From: Roseiarcus sp963770275
Lineage (GTDB): Bacteria; Pseudomonadota; Alphaproteobacteria; Rhizobiales; Beijerinckiaceae
Assembly (NCBI GenBank): GCA_963770275.1
Contig: CAVYPD010000034.1
Coordinates: 402,520 to 466,519 of the forward strand
Length of the DNA: 64,000 nt
Reading direction: 5' to 3'
Position 1 is the first letter of the stretch, and the number at the start of each line of letters is the position of its first letter. Shown here piece by piece: positions 59,559-64,000 of the stretch. The notes under the pieces were generated by a model that had not been told where the DNA came from, made no database searches, and saw only the letters and a list, made by a program, of their open reading frames with translations. A program made the position numbers and the translations under genes.

Positions 59559-59643
59559 GCCCAGGTGGCGGAATTGGTAGACGCACTGGTTTCAGGTACC
59601 AGCGGTGAAAGCCGTGAAGGTTCGAGTCCTTTCCTGGGCACCA
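59559..59643 (+). tRNA. tRNA-Leu(CAG)
   Basis: An 85-base tRNA with acceptor stem GCCCAGG / CCTGGGC, encoded CCA at 59641-59643, D-loop GGCGGAATTGGTAGACGC, anticodon stem CTGGT/ACCAG with loop TTCAGGT (anticodon CAG at 59593-59595), a long variable arm and GGTTCGAGTCC T-arm. The long variable arm and the anticodon identify leucine. It marks the left edge of an island-like segment with integrase remnants. Confidence 0.96.
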
Positions 59644-59737
59644 CTTTAGTCCTCGTGGACGTCGCCCTTGGTCCAAAAGGCTCCTTAAATCAATGAATTG
59701 CGCTAGTGTTGAGGTCAAACACGATGCGAAGCCGTTT

Positions 59738-59778
59738 GTTGGTATGCGGCGGCGCACTTGCCGTAAAGTGATACCAAC
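59738..59778. repeat. Inverted repeat before the integrase remnant
   Basis: GTTGGTAT (59738-59745) and ATACCAAC (59771-59778) bracket 25 bases directly in front of the ATG of the P4-type integrase remnant. Such GGTAT boxes are commonly seen in front of P4-family integrases and may be arm-type or regulatory sites. Confidence 0.45.
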
Positions 59779-59860
59779 ATGGCCTTACCGATCTAGCGAT
59801 AAAGCGCGCTCTCCGCGGTACGAAGATCATCAAGGCTTCAGAGGGTGGCGGACTCCCATT
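59779..59860 (+). pseudogene. Remnant of a P4-family integrase N-terminus
   Basis: With one base removed after ATG GCC TTA, the reading is DLAIKRALRGTKIIKASEGG, the characteristic opening of P4-type tyrosine integrases (DUF4102: LTDxAIRxAKPxEKPYKLxDGGGL). It stops after about 27 codons and passes into another integrase remnant. Location 135 bases after a tRNA 3' end is the normal place for such an integrase. Confidence 0.6.
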
Positions 59861-59865
59861 GTGAC

Positions 59866-60560
59866 AAGCTGTCGCGAGTTGCGACCGCGCGCCGGTTCAA
59901 GCGCTGCCCCACACTCACGCAGATGTCGCGCGATGCCGAAGAAAACGGAAATCGACAAGCGGGACCATGCGCTCGTCGCGTTCACTATCTTATCCGGTGC
60001 GCTGGACGGCGCGATCATCACTTTTCCCCAGAAGCATATCGACCTCGACCGCTGGATGATCGAACAGGATGCGCGCGAGGTTCGCACCAAGCACGCGAAG
60101 ACGTTCACCACCAAATTCTTCCCCGTTGGCGATGACATCCGACAAATTGTCATCGCTTGGACCGAGTTCCTGCGCGAACAAAAAGCGTTCGGACCCGACG
60201 ACCCGGTCTTTCCCAAGACCAAGGTTGCAAATGGCGACGATCTCCAGTTCCGTGCGGTCTCGATTGATCGCGAGCCATGACGCCAACCCCGTGCGCGGCA
60301 TCTTCCGAGAGGCCTGCGGGCGAGCGGGGTTGTCGTATTTCCATCCGCGCTCGCTGCGGAAACACGCTCGTTCAGATCGCCTATGAACAGAGGCTCGACG
60401 TCGAAGCGTTCAAGGCGTGGTCTCAAACCTCGGCCATGAAAGCTGCCTCACGACCTTTTCAAGCTACGGCGCCCTTCCACCCGGTCGCCAGGCGGAGATT
60501 ATGCGACAACTTGCTGCGCCCGGTACGCAAAGGAACCGGATGCGCCCGTTGAAGTCCTAA
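59866..60560 (+). pseudogene. Broken tyrosine-type site-specific integrase
   Basis: Several frames together spell the C-terminal two thirds of a tyrosine recombinase: KLSRVATARR, PKKTEIDKRDHALVAFTILS with DGAI, then DQAREVRTKHAKTF-like text and FFPVGDDIRQIVIAWTEFL, FHPRSLRKTLVQIAYEQRLD (the HxxR box, with Arg), AFKAWSQNLGHES and the catalytic Tyr in TTFSSYGALPPGRQAEIM. At least four frame changes (about 59935, 60285, 60355 and 60440) and no N-terminal domain; some shifts could be sequence errors, but the missing start shows a true remnant. Confidence 0.75.
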
Positions 60561-60838
60561 AAACGGATGGCGGACTTCGCGAGACGTAGCTGCCATAGCA
60601 GGGCCTAAGAGAGGGTCGTACGCAGAAGGATCGGTCGCTCCGCTGAACCCCAAGGAAATTTCCATCGAGACTATCAGGGGTTTTCGGAATTGTGATCGCG
60701 GCTGAAATTCAAGTTTTTCTGCAGAAGCCGATAGGATCGGCCACGGTTTGGACCGCACCGGCCGGAAAGCGTCCTCATGCCGGAACGGCAAAATTGCAGC
60801 AACATCTGGTATGTTGGGCTTTGTTGACCACGGCGCCG

Positions 60839-61039
60839 CTAGAGGTCTTCCGAGGCGCCCCCAAAAGGGCGCTGCTCGAAACATATCTCAAGCCCACCCA
60901 ATTCGAATATTCGAAGGGCATCTGCGGCGTACTTGCACGCAATTTTTCTCGCTATCCGTCGAGTCTCCTCTAAAGGTCCGCCCCAGTAGAGCGTTTGAAT
61001 ATTTTGTCCATCCTTTTCAATGACAACTCGATAACTCAT
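60839..61039 (-). CDS. Small conserved-looking hypothetical protein
   Basis: A 66-residue protein beginning MSYRVVIEKDGQNIQTLYWG and continuing LEETRRIARKIACKYAADAL. The pattern resembles short rhizobial hypothetical proteins that often occur on islands. No signal peptide or known domain. The 280 bases to its right side of the integrase remnant (60561-60838) hold no gene that I can support. Confidence 0.5.
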   Translation of the reverse strand: MSYRVVIEKDGQNIQTLYWGGPLEETRRIARKIACKYAADALRIFELGGLEICFEQRPFGGASEDL

Positions 61040-62168
61040 CTAACGGCCGCCGTTCTCATATGCGACACGGAACGAAAAGAGGTCAATGCTGGGACGTACT
61101 CCATAACCGAAAGGCGACAAGTAGCAAAAATGGGGAGGCTGGGCGCAAGCATGTCAAAACTCTATGCGACTGAGGTGATCGTTCGAACAGAGGCCTATAG
61201 CGCGGGACTTATAATCCAGAGAGATCGCGAAAATTGGTCCAGGAACGCCTGTAGACCAATGCCACAACCCTACTGTTGTATTTTCAACTCAGATATCCGC
61301 GCCTCTGATATCCAATCACAAGGATGTGAACAGATTTCCCATTGTTCCAAGTTTGAATTGTAACATGACCTACGCCACCGACCCGTCAATAGGTATTACT
61401 ACCTACAGCCGCGTTACGGGGTACAGTCGGCGATGTGCGACGGAACATGCATCTGTCGCGTACTAGGGCGCTTTACTTTGGAGTCGTTTGGCTCCTTCTC
61501 GTGGCGGGCCGCGATCTGAGTCCGGTCGATCCATTTGGATTTCCTTAGCGCGGGGCGATTTCGCTCCGAAGGCCCCACTCCTGATCGTTGGATTTCCTTG
61601 GATTCTCTTGTCCGAATCAAGACTTGTCAATGGGTTACGCGGCTTGGAGCAGGGAGATTTTTTTCTCAGCTCTTTTCCCTGGCGTTCGCAGCGCCGGGAC
61701 GGGAGCTTGGTGGTGAGGCCATGCGGAAGCGCAGGAATGCTCATGCGGCAAGCTTAATCTAATTCTGTTTTTCAGCAATAAATTGTCATCCGAGCGGTTC
61801 TCTTTCGGCCAGCTTCAATCCAAAATCAGCTCGCTCCAAAGGAACGGGAACGTCGACCATTTCTTTGGTCCGGATCCTAGGCGCCTCGAACGACGCGGCG
61901 GCTCGGTTGGCGCCGCCATAGCCCCAGCGAGGCCGACTGCTCATCCAACGAGTGCCTCGTACGCCGGCGGTCCGTTCGATCGATCAGTAGATCTTTTTTC
62001 GGAAGGCGACGGGAACAACCCGTCGAGCGCGGCAGGTCCTTACTTCATGTGTCACAAAGGAAACAACGCGGTAGTTCCCCAGCGATGATCCGTCTTCCAG
62101 TCATAGAGTTGTAAGGCGGTTTTGGCGTGGCTGTCGATGACGGTCAGCTAATAAATGCGTCCACCCCT
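61040..62168. other. Gene-poor island stretch
   Basis: Lower GC than the rest of the window and without a convincing gene. It contains copy B of the 52-bp repeat. On the minus strand near 61790-61880 a frame reads IRTKEMVDVPVPLERADFGL and near 62055-62150 LTVIDSHAKTALQLYDWKTD; both look like scraps of coding sequence, but I do not recognise the families. Confidence 0.5.
61587..61638. repeat. 52-bp dispersed repeat, copy B
   Basis: Matches copy A at 5061-5112 in 44 of 52 positions. Directly before it lies an AT-richer TGATCG context; after it GCGGCTTGGAGC. See copy A. Confidence 0.6.
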
Positions 62169-63141
62169 TCATGTTGCCGACGCAGGAAGGTCTCCCGCCC
62201 GCCTCGGCGCCGGCAGTTTGGCTCGCCTGCTGGTTGCTCTTCGGAGGAGCCCAAAAGCACAGAAGCCGAGCGCAAGCAATAACCACGAGCTAGGCTCCGG
62301 CGCGCAACCGTGAGATTTACGCTATTGTCGACCCAATTAGCAATTAAAGTGGTTGGCATGCTGTCAATAAAGAGAGCGATTGGTATGCCTAGCGGATCGC
62401 TTAACGCAAGGTCGATTGTATTGTTGACGACGTTAAAGATATTTGTTGTAGAATCGTTGTTGACTTTGGTGATCACAGTTCCACTTAGCGTGCTAATTCT
62501 CTCAGCGAGATTAACGCTGTTATCAACGTAATTGAAAAGATTTGTTACCGGTTCGTTATCAATAACGATGCTCTGCGATGTAGGAGTGAGCAAGACTGCG
62601 CTCTGTGAGGATGGGGAGGCGTCTTGCAGGCCGGTCGTGACATTGATGCCGTTGTCGACGAGATCGTAAATTGTGTTGTCGGCGAACTCTCGATGGAGTG
62701 ATCGTACCGAAGTATGGCGAGCCAGTCAGGTCCGAGAAGTTGACGCTGTCGTCGACAGCACTATCGATTGTGCGTTATAGGGTTGCCATTGATAGAACCG
62801 CCGACCGATGCGCCAGCCGGGCCGATATCTGCACGTTAATCGTGTTTTCGACCAGATTGTAGATGATCGTTGTGGGCGTGCTAGTGGATGATGTTGACTG
62901 GCGTTTCCCCGACCCCACCGTGTATCTCCCGCAAAGTGACGCTGTTGTTGACCACATTGTATATCGTCGTTACAGGGAGTTCGTAAATAAAGACGTTGAT
63001 CGGCTGATCATTTGGGGTGCAGGAGACGGCCGCTTCAGTACTGCCCGGACATATTGCGGCTAAGGCGACGGTGCTTCGACAGACCGCTGAAAAAACAGCC
63101 ACCGCGGCGGCGGCTCGAAACGTTGGATGCTTGGCCCCCAT
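62169..63141 (-). CDS. Exported seven-repeat protein with PEP-CTERM-like tail (frameshifted)
   Basis: Unrecognised protein of about 320 residues. The signal-like start MGAKHPTFRAAAAVAVFSAV (probable cleavage after ALAA) is followed by two Cys and then seven copies of a motif whose pattern is T-x-[IL]-[YF]-[ND]-x-[VW]-[VDE]-[ND]-[STG]-[VI]-[NTD]-[LVF], for example TTIYNVVNNSVTL, TNLFNYVDNSVNL and TNIFNVVNNTIDL. The repeats lie at 62932, 62832, 62736, 62639, 62507, 62408 and 62312, about 97 bases apart. The end reads APEPSSWLLLALGFCAFGLL followed by Arg, a PEP-CTERM-type sorting tail. Frame changes are needed near 62895, between about 62765 and 62830, near 62690 and near 62310. Surface display is inferred. 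Confidence 0.65.
62312..62970 (-). repeat. Seven degenerate about 39-bp motif units, about 97 bp apart
   Basis: Units at 62932-62970, 62832-62873, 62736-62771, 62639-62677, 62507-62545, 62408-62446 and 62312-62353. Six spacings are 100, 96, 97, 132, 99 and 96 bases. They are degenerate in DNA but conserved in the encoded motif, so selection acts at the protein level. Confidence 0.7.
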
Positions 63142-63640
63142 CAGTAGTCCCCTCGTCTGTTTTCGTCATTTCGCCGCTTTGGCATACCAATATTACGAAT
63201 TCGGGTAAAAATGTCCATATTGGTGAAGCAACATGCGCTCGGCAAAACCCGGAGTTGTCGGCGCCGCCGCTGACCGTAGCGGCGAGGCTGCCCTTGCTAT
63301 ATTTATCTGTCTATTCAATCGCTTACGTCAAGGCACCATCGAAGATGGGTTGACAATTTACGCCGCTGCTTTCCGCGGCATTATACGTTAGGCTCGCTTC
63401 ATTGGACTTTAAGCTCGATACGTTGATCTCGCCTCGTTAGACTTTCGGCTCGCTTTTCCACTTTCTGGTCGATCGGCTTGTCCTTTCGGCCCAATAAGAG
63501 CGGCCGGTTGTCGATCGTGATTACCCAAAAGACCTTTGGTAAGGCCCCTTCCTTAGCTGTACCATCGAAAATTGTGAGCCGCTGCTTGGGGCGTAGCCCG
63601 ATTGCAGAAGTGCCTCACGGACACAGAGAGGACATTAGCT
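63142..63640. other. Divergent intergenic region between repeat protein and peptide genes
   Basis: About 500 bases without a supported gene. It should hold the promoters of both divergent genes. Between 63390 and 63480 related pieces recur (GGCTCGCTTCATTGGACTTT; CTCGCCTCGTTAGACTTTCG; GGCTCGCTTTTCCACTTTCT), reminiscent of the multiple short repeats at insertion-sequence ends, so a decayed mobile element may lie here. Confidence 0.4.
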
Positions 63641-63823
63641 ATGAATGACTTTTGCGAACTTATCGAGCTGACAGCGTCTGAGCTTGACGAAGTGGCTGGC
63701 GGCTCGGGCAACGCCATTTTCGCATTTCGGTCCATCGTCCTCGCCTCCTCGCGTGTGACGGCCGTAAACGACTCTCGGACCGTCATCATCAATGCGGTCG
63801 ACAACAGCGTCTCCGCTTCGTAA
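63641..63823 (+). CDS. Double-glycine leader peptide carrying the same repeat motif
   Basis: A 60-residue peptide. The first 21 residues end in ELTASELDEVAGG, a textbook double-glycine leader that C39-type peptidase transporters cleave after GG. The predicted mature part is 39 residues (starting SGNAIFAFRSIV) and ends TVIINAVDNSVSAS, which matches the motif repeated seven times in the divergent exported protein; the DNA of the two also aligns (for example GACGCTGTTGTCGACC against GACGCTGTTGTTGACC). GAGAGGAC precedes ATG 63641. The C39-like exporter at 42-44 kb appears protease-dead, so a processing exporter would have to lie outside the window. Bacteriocin, signal or matrix peptide are all possible. 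Confidence 0.75.
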   Translation: MNDFCELIELTASELDEVAGGSGNAIFAFRSIVLASSRVTAVNDSRTVIINAVDNSVSAS

Positions 63824-63830
63824 CGAAAAT

Positions 63831-63859
63831 CCCTCCCGGCAGCTCGGCTGCCGGGAGGG
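63831..63859 (+). terminator. Strong hairpin after the peptide gene
   Basis: CCCTCCCGGCAGC and GCTGCCGGGAGGG form a perfect 13-bp stem with a 3-base loop, eight bases after the stop, followed by AGCTTTGCT. It probably ends the peptide transcript, so the peptide is likely a single-gene unit. Confidence 0.8.
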
Positions 63860-64000
63860 AGCTTTGCTCCAAGAAGTATCCGGCAGAGATTTATGATCGA
63901 TTATAGAAAGCGAGAAGTTACGTAGTGAGCGCCTATTTGTAAACTTGTCGAACTGGTGAGTTAGACCTTGACGTGGTCGCCGGGCACTTTTAGTGTCAAT
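63860..64000. other. Right edge of window, no gene seen
   Basis: 141 bases without a supported gene. Sequence continues beyond the window; further peptide or exporter genes could follow. Confidence 0.4.

Noticed and set aside
60459..60884. Leftward open frame of 141 codons overlapping the integrase remnant
   Set aside because: It overlaps the recombinase remnant on one side and the better small gene at 60839 on the other, with shadow-like composition.
5061..61638. The two 52-bp repeats as attL/attR of one 56-kb island
   Set aside because: The DNA between contains core genes (infB, nusA, purA, ispG), so it is not a mobile island.
61783..62088. Forward open frame of 101 codons in the island
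   Set aside because: No ribosome site, no recognisable motif, and the reverse strand shows equally plausible coding scraps; too weak to call.
62300..62980. CRISPR-like array suggested by regular spacing of about 97 bases
   Set aside because: Units are degenerate in DNA, spacing varies, and they encode a conserved protein motif in one strand; there are no near-identical repeats and no cas genes.

Overview
The window looks like chromosomal DNA of a GC-rich alphaproteobacterium of the order Hyphomicrobiales, possibly near Beijerinckiaceae or Methylocystaceae. This rests on the gene order rimP-nusA-ylxR-infB-rbfA-truB, the large 'carbohydrate-porin-like' porin, 3-hydroxybutyrate dehydrogenase, the PEPxxWA-type sorting signals and the short gene overlaps. 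No 16S rRNA gene is present, so the placement is inference. A striking property is that about half of the conserved genes, including rimP, purA, ispG and all E1/E2 genes of a keto-acid dehydrogenase, are split by single-base frameshifts although the protein sequence reads on cleanly in the next frame. Uncorrected sequencing or assembly indels are the simplest reason, so I annotate these as whole genes and note each shift.

Layout. 0.1-5 kb: a penicillin-acylase-type hydrolase, an overlapping three-gene unit (response regulator, cyclic-nucleotide-domain protein, zincin metallopeptidase) and an HNH endonuclease. 5-8.9 kb: a complete IS1595-type insertion sequence, a decayed porin copy, an intact porin and a His-rich exported protein. 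9.3-15.6 kb: molybdate transporter modABC facing a ribose-type sugar ABC transporter. 15.8-27 kb: cysteine synthase, thiolase, a GNAT acetyltransferase, DUF488, a truncated haemoglobin, a MoeB/ThiF enzyme, an L,D-transpeptidase, purA and a proline-rich membrane protein. 27-34.4 kb: the truB-rbfA-infB-ylxR-nusA-rimP translation operon, read leftward from a recognisable promoter with a terminator-like hairpin in its leader. 34.5-49.5 kb: acyl-CoA ligase with divergent MarR regulator, aldehyde dehydrogenase, MFS pump, MAPEG protein, a type I secretion pair (ABC + HlyD) next to a PEPxxWA-CTERM exported protein, Ohr, ispG and bdhA.

49.6-59.4 kb holds a leftward cluster for branched-chain keto-acid oxidation (E1alpha, E1beta, E2, E3, then a quinone oxidoreductase and an enoyl-CoA hydratase). 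Two different class III nucleotide cyclase genes are interleaved in it. The second cyclase is bracketed by two copies of the 3' end of lpd, a footprint of gene insertion.

A tRNA-Leu(CAG) gene at 59.56 kb marks a sharp change. Beyond it lie remnants of two tyrosine integrases, lower-GC sequence, a dispersed repeat also found beside the insertion sequence, and few genes. In this island-like segment I see the best candidate for an undescribed system: a leftward exported protein with seven copies of an approximately 13-residue motif spaced about 32 residues apart and a PEP-CTERM-like end, and, divergent from it, a 60-residue peptide with a double-glycine leader whose C-terminus is one copy of the same motif, followed by a strong terminator.
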